A stretch of 11,687 nucleotides of DNA, from the NCBI GenBank assembly GCA_900540335.1, contig UQFC01000087.1, positions 1 to 11,687 on the forward strand. Direction: 5' to 3'. The notes under the pieces were generated by a model. The model was not told the origin of the DNA. It saw only the letters and a list, made by a program, of their open reading frames with translations, and ran no database searches. The stretch comes from an uncultured Clostridium sp. GTDB lineage: Bacteria > Bacillota > Clostridia > Lachnospirales > Lachnospiraceae. Positions 1 through 6,405 of this stretch are shown piece after piece. The first letter of the stretch is position 1. Each line of letters begins with the position of its first letter. A program made the translations under genes and the position numbers.

Positions 1-859
1 TATAAGCCATTGCTGATGAACCAATCTGTGTCTTTTCAAAAGGTTCCTCGATTTCTTTTAAATGCTGTAAAAGTCTTATATCATTAGAAAACTTGTGGGC
101 ACTTGCGGCAATACCGGCAAGGACATTCACAACCTTGGTATCTACTTTTCTTGAATAAGTCTGGCCTGAAACAGGATATGTATCCTCAAATCCCATTTTG
201 TTGGCTATCATCTTATCAAGACGGCGTATTTTATCCTGGTCGCCTTCAAAAAGCTCCATAAAACTTGCCTGTGTTCCTGTTGTACCCTTCTGTCCGAGAA
301 GCTTCATTGTTGAAATAACATGATTAAGGTCTTCAAGGTCTAAAAGAAGTTCCTGCATCCAGAGAGTTGCTCTTTTACCTACGGTTGTTGGCTGGGCAGG
401 CTGGAAATGTGTGAATGCAAGAGTAGGAAGTGCCTTATATTCATCTGCAAATTTTGCAAGCTCAGCGATCACATTGATCAGCTTTTTACGAACCAGCTTG
501 AGTCCCTCTGTCATAATAATAATATCTGTGTTGTCTCCTACATAGCAGGAGGTTGCTCCCAGATGAATAATCCCCTTTGCCTTGGGGCACTGCTGACCAT
601 AAGCATATACATGAGACATTACATCATGACGGACAAGACGCTCACGCTCCTTTGCAACATCATAGTTGATGTCATCTGCATGGGCCTTCAGCTCGTCGAT
701 CTGCTCCTGGCTTACCGGCAGTCCCAGCTCGTGCTCGGTCTCTGCGAGAGCAATCCAGAGTCTTCTCCAGGTTTTGAATTTTTTATCCGGAGAAAAAATG
801 TACTGCATTTCCCGACTGGCATAACGCTCAGACAGGGGGCTTTGATATCTGTCGTTCAT
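1..859 (-). CDS. purB: Adenylosuccinate lyase, N-terminal 286 codons (cut by window edge)
   Basis: The enzyme acts twice in purine synthesis: it cleaves SAICAR to AICAR and adenylosuccinate to AMP, releasing fumarate. It is a cytosolic homotetramer of the fumarase/aspartase superfamily. The protein begins MNDRYQSPLSERYAS and carries the human-type ASL blocks in order: RHDVMSH near residue 85, ATSCYVGDNTD, THFQPAQPTTVGKR, GTTGTQASFMELFEGD, SGQTYSRKVD and, at the very edge, GSSAMAY (residues 280-286), the start of the catalytic signature loop that normally continues KRNP. Human ADSL has P in place of the last A before Y. The ATG at 857-859 has a GGGAGG ribosome binding site at about 864-870. 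The frame stays open to base 1, so the gene is truncated only by the window. It has its own promoter (1005-1033). Family assignment is very secure. Confidence 0.96.
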   Translation of the reverse strand, partial: MNDRYQSPLSERYASREMQYIFSPDKKFKTWRRLWIALAETEHELGLPVSQEQIDELKAHADDINYDVAKERERLVRHDVMSHVYAYGQQCPKAKGIIHLGATSCYVGDNTDIIIMTEGLKLVRKKLINVIAELAKFADEYKALPTLAFTHFQPAQPTTVGKRATLWMQELLLDLEDLNHVISTMKLLGQKGTTGTQASFMELFEGDQDKIRRLDKMIANKMGFEDTYPVSGQTYSRKVDTKVVNVLAGIAASAHKFSNDIRLLQHLKEIEEPFEKTQIGSSAMAY

Positions 860-895
860 AAGAACCTCCCGTTTATGATAAATTTGCAGCGTCAA

Positions 896-964
896 TTCCA
901 AATCCTGCTCTGCCTGAAAACAGTCCCTGGAATCTGCGCCGTGATAATAGGATTTCTGGCACAG
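896..964 (-). other. Structured purB leader (two predicted stems), no known riboswitch recognised
   Basis: In the predicted purB 5' leader, CTGTGCC (958-964) can pair with GGCGCAG (934-940) as a 7-bp stem with one G-U pair and a 17-nt loop. Then TTCCA (928-932) can pair with TGGAA (896-900), enclosing a small CTG-TTTT-CAG hairpin (914-923). The ribosome binding site at 864-870 lies just downstream. No purine-riboswitch core is recognisable and there is no U-run that would make a terminator. Function is unknown, and the folding may be incidental. Confidence 0.35.
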
Positions 965-1004
965 TTATAAGTTACATATATAAAAGACCATCTTTTCAGA
1001 AGAA

Positions 1005-1033
1005 ATTATAATGCATCAATCCTGTAAATGCAA
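1005..1033 (-). promoter_or_regulatory. Sigma-A type promoter of purB
   Basis: On the minus strand, a TTGCAT -35 box (1028-1033) lies exactly 17 bp from a perfect TATAAT -10 box (1005-1010). Transcription would start near 998, giving purB a leader of about 140 nt. Seen by eye only; not tested experimentally. Confidence 0.72.
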
Positions 1034-1079
1034 GATCTTCTTTTATTATATTCCCTAATGACAGAAAACTCCCCTTTTA

Positions 1080-1443
1080 TCACTCATCCGCCATCTCTGT
1101 ATTTTTCTGGATTCTGCGATAAAACTGAACCTCCAGAGTTTCCGGAACAAAACGAATCCCGTAAATCTCCCGTTCTCCATCGCCGGCCGGAGCGTCCCGG
1201 CTTCCCCATTCCAGAAAACATCCTGTTTCTCTCCGGATCAGAGCTGCTCCTGTTTCCCGCGCCCACTGCCGGCCGGAAAAAACAAGAAGCTCCAGACACA
1301 GAGCTGCAGCCAGCCAGGAGCGAAGATCACTGTACCGTTTTCTGCTTCCGTTCTCTTTGGCAGCGGCACAAAGAGCCCTCTTTCGCCAATCCCGATCCCT
1401 TTTCCGCCACCGATACGTTTTTCTTTCTTTTTTTCTTATACAA
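1080..1443 (-). CDS. Small basic single-pass membrane protein, unknown function; start unclear, possible frameshift at A7 run
   Basis: I do not recognise this protein. One minus-strand frame is open from about 1499 down to TGA at 1080-1082 and has coding-like codon use throughout. It reads as a very basic N-terminus (RKKERKTYRWRKRD), a hydrophobic stretch (SWLAAALCLELLVFSG) that would be a membrane segment with the N-terminus inside, and an outside domain with GCFLEWGSRD and IYGIRFVPETLEVQFYRR. The frame contains no ATG, GTG or TTG before the membrane segment. A TTG at 1441-1443, 4 nt after a GGGGG run and overlapping the acetyltransferase stop, starts the neighbouring frame. Loss of one A from the 7-A run (1428-1434) would join it to the main frame and give about 120 residues. 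Transcript slippage, a sequence error, an AUA start at 1437-1439, or a decayed gene are all possible. It follows the acetyltransferase with an 8-nt overlap, suggesting one transcript. Confidence 0.55.
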
Positions 1444-2116
1444 GGTTCCCCCTTTCGTCTTTCAAAATTCCCTTCCGTTCCAGTTCCTCCCTTACGGCTT
1501 CAAAAGGAATGATCGGCGGCTGTTTTTTCACATGCTGCCCGATATGCTTTTCCATCCATACCATGTTGTACCACCGTTCAAATTTATATCCGCACTGAAG
1601 AAACTCTCCAACCATCCGGTATCCAAGTTTTTCGTGAAAATGCACACTGTCCAGAGTCAGGTATTCGTCCTCCTTCTCCGGATATGCGATACAGGCATTC
1701 AGATTCAGAATATGCTGTGCAGCCAGCGCTTCCTCCAGGGCTCCGTACAGCTTTTTGCCGATTCCATGTCCCTTCTCTGACCGGCAAACGTAAATACTGG
1801 TTTCCACGGCCCAGTCATAAGCTGCCCTCTCCTTAAAAGGAGAAGCATAGGCATAACCAGCTATTTCTTCATTTTTCCAGGCTGCAAGATAGGGATATGT
1901 CCTTTGAATTCTTCTGATTCTTTCCTGAAATTCTTCCAGAGACGGAACCTGATATTCAAAGGTAATGGCTGTCTCCTCCACATACGGCTTATAGATTTCC
2001 AGCAGTCTCTGTGCATCGTCCTCAGAGACTGTCTTAATAAAAATCTGTGCCGGTTCTGACTGCGAAGCCTCCTTTTTTGGTTCTGTCTCAGCCTCGCCGC
2101 CTTTTTGTCCTGTCAT
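1436..2116 (-). CDS. GNAT acetyltransferase, phosphinothricin N-acetyltransferase (Pat/Bar-like) family
   Basis: The protein is a cytosolic acetyl-CoA-dependent N-acetyltransferase. Relatives acetylate phosphinothricin, methionine sulfoximine or other amino-acid-like substrates, so the true substrate cannot be read from sequence. The core runs from about residue 26 (IFIKTVSEDDA) to 190. It contains EETAITFEYQVPSLEEF, AYDWAVETSIYV and the acetyl-CoA pyrophosphate loop SEKGHGIGKKLY (about residues 113-124), then FHEKLGY and the family ending WYNMVWMEK. It has about 25 extra polar, acidic/lysine-rich residues in front and about 35 extra behind (PPIIPFEAVREELERKGILK), longer than the usual 165-190 residues. 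I chose ATG at 2114-2116 because AAAGG lies 6 nt before it; a TTG at 2120-2122, 7 nt after GGGAGG, would add two residues. A promoter lies at 2184-2212. Confidence 0.87.
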   Translation of the reverse strand: MTGQKGGEAETEPKKEASQSEPAQIFIKTVSEDDAQRLLEIYKPYVEETAITFEYQVPSLEEFQERIRRIQRTYPYLAAWKNEEIAGYAYASPFKERAAYDWAVETSIYVCRSEKGHGIGKKLYGALEEALAAQHILNLNACIAYPEKEDEYLTLDSVHFHEKLGYRMVGEFLQCGYKFERWYNMVWMEKHIGQHVKKQPPIIPFEAVREELERKGILKDERGNLV

Positions 2117-2183
2117 ACTCAACCTTTGCCCTCCCTGTATCTTTTTTCTGATTACCGGAAATCACTTTTCTTTCGTATGCCTA

Positions 2184-2212
2184 ATCTTACCATAAACAAA
2201 GCCCGCTGTCCA
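2184..2212 (-). promoter_or_regulatory. Sigma-A type promoter of the acetyltransferase gene
   Basis: Minus strand TGGACA (2207-2212, 5 of 6 to consensus), a 17-bp spacer, then TAAGAT (2184-2189, 4 of 6). It sits about 70 bp ahead of the start codon and between the lipoprotein terminator and this gene, where a promoter is expected. Confidence 0.62.
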
Positions 2213-2280
2213 TTCCCGCCGCATGGTTAAAAAAGAAGCCCGCCTTCAAGATTCTCCGTCTGCGGCAGAACGCTTCCAGC

Positions 2281-2319
2281 AAAAAAGAACAGACAGAAGC
2301 ATCCCTGCTTTCTGTCTGT
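2281..2319 (-). terminator. Intrinsic terminator after the lipoprotein gene
   Basis: On the minus strand ACAGACAGAAAGC (2307-2319) pairs with GCTTCTGTCTGT (2289-2300), with one bulged A, around a 6-nt loop, followed by TCTTTTTT (2281-2288). It lies about 40 bp past the lipoprotein stop codon, so it separates that gene from the acetyltransferase unit. Confidence 0.85.
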
Positions 2320-2356
2320 CCCGTCTTATCAGCTGCCCGAAAGCTGCTTCTGTATT

Positions 2357-2728
2357 TTACCGGACTGTCCCGGTCTCCTGCACAGAGGTTTCTCCTGTTA
2401 TCTCGTCAACACCTTTTTCCACATCGTGAATCAGGCCGTCAATCACGCCGCCGGTGGTTTCCTCCATACGGCTTCCATCTCCACTGGAATCTGCCTTTCC
2501 GCCTGCCGATGAGGTGCCTCCGTTTCCTCCGCTCATTCCTGCGCCTCCAGTTTCTTTTCCAGCGCCGGAGGAGCCTGCCTCAAAGGAGGTTTCCTCATAG
2601 GATGAAGGACTTCCGGCAGAGGTGCCGGTTCCGGTTCCATTTCCCTTATCCTGATTTACACATCCGGTCATTCCCAGCACAGCAAAGACAAGAAGCATCG
2701 CACAGCAAGATACTCTGATTTTCTTCAT
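2357..2728 (-). CDS. Small Gly/Ser-rich lipoprotein, unknown function
   Basis: A short secreted lipoprotein, about 123 residues from the chosen start. The N-terminus MKKIRVSCCAMLLVFAVLG is a lysine-led hydrophobic signal followed by lipobox MTGC; the lipid-attached cysteine would be residue 23. Then comes a disordered tract of Gly, Ser, Thr and acidic residues (about 25-95) that probably acts as a tether through the wall, and a short more ordered end, GGVIDGLIHDVEKGVDEITG, that may form an amphipathic helix. No catalytic motif is visible. The ATG at 2726-2728 is preferred, with AAGGAG nine nt upstream; an ATG at 2732-2734 is only three nt from that site. A TATACT at 2760-2765 could be its -10 box but no good -35 is seen. 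It follows dapB on the same strand and ends in a clear terminator (2281-2319). Confidence 0.8.
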   Translation of the reverse strand: MKKIRVSCCAMLLVFAVLGMTGCVNQDKGNGTGTGTSAGSPSSYEETSFEAGSSGAGKETGGAGMSGGNGGTSSAGGKADSSGDGSRMEETTGGVIDGLIHDVEKGVDEITGETSVQETGTVR

Positions 2729-2816
2729 AATCATATTCTCCTTTCTGCTTGTTGTGGTTAGTATAAGGAGAATTTCTTTTTTTATTCTTTTCTGCCGGAC
2801 CGGATTTGCCCTTCCT

Positions 2817-3581
2817 TTAGGAAGCTGCGTTAATCACATCTGCCATGGTATAAAGTCCCGGTTCCTTTCCTGCCAGAAATACAGCTGCCTCCAAAGCGCC
2901 TTTTCCAAAAATTGCCTTAGAATATGCGGTGTGAGAAAAAGTAATCACCTCATCCTTTCCTGCAAAAATCACCTCATGTTCTCCTACAATAGAGCCGCCC
3001 CGGACTGCAGAAATTCCGATTTCTTTTTCATCTCTCTTCTCACGCTTCTGGCTTCTGTCATAAACATAGTGGTACTGACCGTCCATTGCCTCATTGATGG
3101 AATCTGCCAGAGCCAGCGCTGTTCCGCTGGGGGCGTCCACCTTCTGATTGTGATGCTTTTCCACGATTTCCATATCAAAACCAGCTCCGGCCAGAACCTT
3201 CGCCGCGTCCTGAAGAAGCTTTAACAGCGTATTAATTCCCAGAGACATATTGGCGGAACGAAGGATTGCCGTCTTTTTGCTGGTTTCCTCCACCTTCTGC
3301 AGCTGCTCCTCAGAAAGTCCTGTTGTGCAAAGCACCAGAGGCATTTTCTTTTCTCCGCAGTAATCCAGCAAATGATCCACGGCCTTCGCAGATGCAAAAT
3401 CTACAATCACATCTGCCTCAACATCACATGCTTCCAGAGAGGGAAACACCGGATATCCCAGGGAAGTGTCTTCTTTCAAATCCACGCCTGCTGCAATTTC
3501 AATTTCCTTCATATCCTTTGCCAGTCCGGTAATCGTATGTCCCATTGCGCCGCCGCAGCCATGCATAATCATTCTTATCAT
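2817..3581 (-). CDS. dapB: 4-hydroxy-tetrahydrodipicolinate reductase
   Basis: The enzyme reduces the dihydrodipicolinate-pathway intermediate to tetrahydrodipicolinate with NAD(P)H, the second committed step toward diaminopimelate (cell wall) and lysine. It is cytosolic, normally a tetramer. The 254-residue length is typical. The N-terminal Rossmann loop is GCGGAMG (residues 8-14). The substrate-binding signature EKHHNQKVDAPSGTA (141-155) carries the catalytic pair His143 and Lys147. Further family blocks are VDFASAKAVDHLLDYC and CTTGLSEEQ. The ATG at 3579-3581 has GGAGG about 8 nt upstream. It lies 110 nt downstream of dapA on the same strand, with a strong hairpin in the gap, and would be co-transcribed under the lysine riboswitch. 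Confidence 0.96.
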   Translation of the reverse strand: MIRMIMHGCGGAMGHTITGLAKDMKEIEIAAGVDLKEDTSLGYPVFPSLEACDVEADVIVDFASAKAVDHLLDYCGEKKMPLVLCTTGLSEEQLQKVEETSKKTAILRSANMSLGINTLLKLLQDAAKVLAGAGFDMEIVEKHHNQKVDAPSGTALALADSINEAMDGQYHYVYDRSQKREKRDEKEIGISAVRGGSIVGEHEVIFAGKDEVITFSHTAYSKAIFGKGALEAAVFLAGKEPGLYTMADVINAAS

Positions 3582-3647
3582 TATTCTTTCCTCCGTTTTT
3601 TATGCCTGTTTTCAAAAAAATCTGGTTTTTTTAATTATTTTTCCGGT

Positions 3648-3686
3648 TTCAGCGAAGCCCCGGACAAATATCCGGGGCATACTGAA
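3648..3686 (-). other. Strong intercistronic hairpin between dapA and dapB
   Basis: GCCCCGGA (3671-3678) and TCCGGGGC (3657-3664) form a perfect 8-bp GC-rich stem with a 6-nt loop. An outer 5-bp TTCAG/CTGAA stem (3682-3686 with 3648-3652) extends it past internal bulges. It is followed by mixed A-rich sequence rather than an immediate U-run, so it is a poor intrinsic terminator. It may protect the 3' end of the dapA message or lower dapB expression. A weak A7/T7 inverted repeat lies farther downstream at about 3614-3631. Confidence 0.55.
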
Positions 3687-3691
3687 GGCTC

Positions 3692-4579
3692 TTATTTTAA
3701 AATACCATATTCGCGCATCGCTTTTGCAAGACGCTCCTGATTCTGTTCCTCCATCGTAGTCAGAGGAAGACGCATGGGGCCGACTTCCTTTCCCATCAGA
3801 TTCAAAGCTGCCTTTACAGGAATCGGGTTCACCTCGCAGAACAATGCATTGATCAGGGGCAGAGCCTCTAACTGCATCCGGCGGCTGGTTTCCACATCCC
3901 CGCGGAAGAAGGATGCGCAGATCTCGTGTGTCTGTCTGGGAGCTACATTGGACAGAACAGAAATCACGCCCTTTCCGCCCATAGCCAGGAGCGGAACGAT
4001 CTGATCATCATTGCCTGAGTATACATCAATCTCTCCGCCGGACAGATGCATAATCTCTGCAATTGCAGAAAAATCTCCGCTGGCCTCTTTCACTCCGACA
4101 ATGTTGGGAACCTCTTTGCAAAGTGTCACAATCGTCTCCGGCTTCATGGTTACACCGGTACGTCCCGGAATGTGATACAGAATGACCGGAATAGACACAG
4201 CATTTGCAATGGTGGTAAAATGCTGAATCAGTCCCTTCTGGGTTGCCTTGTTGTAATAAGGAGTTACAACCAGAAGTCCGTCGGCTCCGGCCTTTTCAGC
4301 CGCAATTGACTTGGATACCGCTTCTCTGGTACAGTTTGAACCGGTTCCTGCAATTACCGGAATTCTGTGATTTACTTTATTGCAGATAAAGCGAATGACC
4401 TCGTCATCCTCCTCATGGGTCATTGTAGAAGATTCTCCGGTTGTTCCACATGCAATAATGGCATCTGTGCCTCCTGCAATCTGCTCCTCAACCAGCTCCT
4501 CCAGCTTTTCAAAATTCACCTCTCCATTTTCCTTAAAGGGAGTAATCAGCGCTACGCCTGCTCCTTCAAAAATAGCCAT
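3692..4579 (-). CDS. dapA: 4-hydroxy-tetrahydrodipicolinate synthase
   Basis: The enzyme condenses pyruvate with aspartate-semialdehyde, the first committed step of diaminopimelate/lysine synthesis. It is a cytosolic TIM-barrel Schiff-base aldolase, usually a tetramer. The 295-residue length is standard. Motifs: GTTGESSTM at 45-53 (catalytic-triad Thr46/47), TPYYNK with the Tyr108/109 pair, LYHIPGRTG at 134-142 (proton-relay Tyr135, carboxylate-binding Arg140), and GVKEASGD with the Schiff-base lysine Lys164. The ATG at 4577-4579 has a very strong AAGGAGGAG site 6 nt upstream. Transcription comes from the promoter at 4890-4918 through the lysine riboswitch, so end-product control is at transcript elongation. 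dapB follows 110 nt later. Confidence 0.97.
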   Translation of the reverse strand: MAIFEGAGVALITPFKENGEVNFEKLEELVEEQIAGGTDAIIACGTTGESSTMTHEEDDEVIRFICNKVNHRIPVIAGTGSNCTREAVSKSIAAEKAGADGLLVVTPYYNKATQKGLIQHFTTIANAVSIPVILYHIPGRTGVTMKPETIVTLCKEVPNIVGVKEASGDFSAIAEIMHLSGGEIDVYSGNDDQIVPLLAMGGKGVISVLSNVAPRQTHEICASFFRGDVETSRRMQLEALPLINALFCEVNPIPVKAALNLMGKEVGPMRLPLTTMEEQNQERLAKAMREYGILK

Positions 4580-4648
4580 AATATTCTCCTCCTTCTTTTC
4601 TGTCTGCCAAAATGGGAAAAACTATATCAAATAAAACTTTTATCAGGC

Positions 4649-4680
4649 AAAAAATGAGGGCCGACAGTTCTGGTCAGCCC
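4649..4680 (-). terminator. Riboswitch-controlled intrinsic terminator ahead of dapA
   Basis: GGGCTGAC (4673-4680) pairs with GTCGGCCC (4658-4665) around a 7-nt loop, followed after TCA by TTTTTT (4649-4654). It lies between the lysine aptamer and dapA. A competing element pairs CTTAAAG (4706-4712) with CTTTAAG (4680-4686); it overlaps the closing P1 strand of the aptamer on one side and the base of this terminator on the other, which fits an off-switch with lysine. Confidence 0.85.
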
Positions 4681-4709
4681 TTAAAGTCCAAAATCATACG
4701 TCTGGCTTT

Positions 4710-4874
4710 AAGTAGCTCTCCATCCGCCAGGATGACAGTCATACGGTTCTTCACCATACACCCAGATCTCCAAATCCAGAAACTCTGAAAATCTTCGGCG
4801 CCCGCCCTTTCCGGCATCTTCTTCTGTCTCTGGAACATCCGATACCTTACTCTTGCTTCGCGCAACCTCTACTT
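4710..4874 (-). ncRNA. Lysine riboswitch aptamer (L box)
   Basis: The RNA senses lysine and should stop transcription of dapA-dapB when lysine is plentiful. Conserved pieces occur in the right order: P1 strand AAGTAG (4869-4874), AGAGG, the GCGCGAAGCAAGAGTA segment, GGGCGCCGAAG, a CTGG element, ACTGTCATCC and GGAGAGCTACTT, whose CTACTT (4710-4715) closes P1 with six perfect pairs. A P4 stem GTATGGT/ACCGTAT and a P5 hairpin CATCC-TGGC-GGATG are visible. The match in sequence order to the known lysC-type L box, and the dapA target, make this secure. A 63-codon open frame crosses it, but that is not a gene. Confidence 0.93.
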
Positions 4875-4889
4875 GCCTAATTTCCTCTT

Positions 4890-4918
4890 ATCTTATCATT
4901 ATTCCCTGGAAATGTCAA
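4890..4918 (-). promoter_or_regulatory. Sigma-A promoter of the lysine riboswitch-dapAB unit
   Basis: Perfect TTGACA (4913-4918), a 17-bp spacer and TAAGAT (4890-4895) with a TG one base ahead of the -10 (extended -10). The start point would be about 4883, just before the aptamer P1 strand. A 7-bp GACAGAA/TTCTGTC inverted repeat lies just upstream at 4926-4950, in the gap after the permease gene; it has no U-run on either strand, so it is at best a weak terminator. Confidence 0.85.
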
Positions 4919-4964
4919 CGAATTCGACAGAATCCCCTCTGTTTTCTGTCCCGTCACCAGCCGG

Positions 4965-6314
4965 CTACTCGTTTCGGATTGCTGCAAGCGGACTTAGCTT
5001 CATAGCCCGCAGTGCCGGGAAAAATCCGGCTGCCATTCCAACCAGAACAGCAAATCCGACAGCTGCTCCGGACAGCCAGACCGGAATACGGGAAATATCC
5101 CCTGCCTGACCGGTCATCACCTGCCCAATCTGCAAAAACCGGTTGACCAGGAAGGATACGCCGTAGCTGAAGGCCACGCCGATGACTCCTCCCATAAATC
5201 CAATAAAACCGGATTCAATCAGAAACATATTCCGGATCACTCCCATGTCACAGCCCAGTACCTTCATAATACCGATTTCCTTTGTCCTCTCATAAATAGA
5301 CATCATCATGGTATTGGCAATTCCGATTGCTGCAACAAAAAGGGAAACAGCACCGATTCCGCCCAGAACAGCCTGAATCATGCCAGACTGCTTTTCCGAC
5401 TGTTCCATCCAGTCTGCGCGGCTGGAAGCCTGAAAGCCCATATCCGTCAGCTGCTTCTGCACCTCTGTCACATATTCCATTTCATCCACATTGACAACAC
5501 AGCCGCTGTAAATAAAATACGGATATGGTTTTCCTTTTTTATTGGTAGGCTGTCCGGGAATCGGTTTCTTTTTAAATACCCGTTTCAGCTGAGCCTCCAG
5601 AAGATCAAGCCTTGCATATACAGAATACGCGTGATCGTTGTACTCGTTTACCTCTCCCTCCACGACTCCTGCAGCCGGAATCATATATTTTTTCGGCATT
5701 TTGGGAGCATCCTCACCTCCGGACATGGAGGAATAATAAGTCTCCACATCAAAAATTACAAACATGGGTTTTCCCATAAAATCCACATCCGGCAGCTCCC
5801 CGGTTTCCCAGTACTGACTTCCTGATTTCCCATCGGAAAACCACTGGATAACCGAGTTTCCGTAAATCAGCTGCAGATTCTTATCTCCTGCGGAAGGCGC
5901 CTGTCCCTGAGCCAGCTTGATCTCCTGCATATACTCCAGCGGCACCCCTGTCAGAGTCATTCCTGCCTTGTATTTGCCCTGCATCATCATCGTCTGGACT
6001 TCCAGTTTCGGGTAAACACTTTTCACATGTTCAATCTGCTTCATCTGGGCAATGGTATCTTCTGTCAGATAAAGACTTTCCTCTCCATCCGAGCCGCCTC
6101 CGCCCCAATAGCTTTCACTATACACTTCGATGGCTGTCAGACTTCCGTAAGAGCTGATCAGTTCTCTGTTCAGCTCATTCAGACCGATTCCCAGGGATAC
6201 CATCACAACGATGGAAGCCGTACCAATAATTACGCCAAGAACAGTAAGAGCAGTCCGAAGCTTTCGCCGCCTCAGATTGTTCAGGCTCATAGTCAGCAAA
6301 TCCCCAAATTTCAT
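4965..6314 (-). CDS. MacB/FtsX-type ABC transporter permease
   Basis: Integral membrane subunit of a type VII (MacB/LolCE-like) ABC system, about 449 residues. The order is as in the family: basic cytosolic start (NNLRRRKLRTALTVLG), TM1 at about 21-43, a large outside MacB-type core domain (about 44-310), then the FtsX domain with TM2 (about 315-338), the conserved coupling segment IYERTKEIGIMKVLGC, TM3 (362-389) and TM4 (413-433), ending LSPLAAIRNE. Such proteins transmit cytosolic ATP hydrolysis to work outside the membrane rather than forming a classic channel. I chose ATG at 6312-6314, preceded by GGAAGG; a GTG at 6327-6329 would add five residues. It is the third gene after the ATPase and the CARDB-like protein. 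Substrate unknown. Confidence 0.92.
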   Translation of the reverse strand: MKFGDLLTMSLNNLRRRKLRTALTVLGVIIGTASIVVMVSLGIGLNELNRELISSYGSLTAIEVYSESYWGGGGSDGEESLYLTEDTIAQMKQIEHVKSVYPKLEVQTMMMQGKYKAGMTLTGVPLEYMQEIKLAQGQAPSAGDKNLQLIYGNSVIQWFSDGKSGSQYWETGELPDVDFMGKPMFVIFDVETYYSSMSGGEDAPKMPKKYMIPAAGVVEGEVNEYNDHAYSVYARLDLLEAQLKRVFKKKPIPGQPTNKKGKPYPYFIYSGCVVNVDEMEYVTEVQKQLTDMGFQASSRADWMEQSEKQSGMIQAVLGGIGAVSLFVAAIGIANTMMMSIYERTKEIGIMKVLGCDMGVIRNMFLIESGFIGFMGGVIGVAFSYGVSFLVNRFLQIGQVMTGQAGDISRIPVWLSGAAVGFAVLVGMAAGFFPALRAMKLSPLAAIRNE

Positions 6315-6346
6315 GTTTTCCTTCCTCACCGTCTGTTATTTTATCC

Positions 6347-6374
6347 GGCCTGCAGCTGTGTCAGCTGCCCGGCC
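6347..6374 (-). other. GC-rich hairpin between the CARDB-like gene and the permease
   Basis: GCAGCTG and CAGCTGC form a perfect 7-bp stem with an ACA loop, and flanking GGCC/GGCC can extend it past a mismatch. No U-run follows, so this is not an intrinsic terminator. In the 91-nt gap of a likely operon it may mark message processing or stability. Confidence 0.5.
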
Positions 6375-6405
6375 GTTTTCTCTGCCGCACTTCCGGCTCT
6401 TTTTC

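Noticed and set aside
860..965. Open reading frame continuing upstream of the purB ATG for about 35 codons
   Set aside because: No ATG, GTG or TTG with a ribosome binding site is present upstream, and purB starts in the usual place with GGGAGG; an open run of this length is expected by chance fairly often.
407..970. A 187-codon plus-strand open frame
   Set aside because: It is antisense to purB, whose protein match is unmistakable; the plus-strand translation is Cys/Leu/Ile-rich noise.
1084..1299. A 71-codon minus-strand frame starting MSGASCFFRP
   Set aside because: It overlaps the better-supported frame ending at 1080, has no ribosome binding site and looks like an out-of-frame reading.
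1028..1780. A 250-codon plus-strand open frame
   Set aside because: It runs antisense to the acetyltransferase and the small membrane gene; no recognisable domain and Phe/Pro/Ser-rich composition typical of a shadow.
4674..4865. A 63-codon minus-strand open frame ahead of dapA
   Set aside because: It lies inside the lysine riboswitch, whose conserved RNA blocks explain the sequence; it has no protein-like features and no suitable ribosome binding site.
4926..4950. GACAGAA/TTCTGTC inverted repeat as a terminator of the exporter operon
   Set aside because: No U-run follows on the minus strand and the loop is 11 nt, so it is not a convincing intrinsic terminator; kept only as a note.
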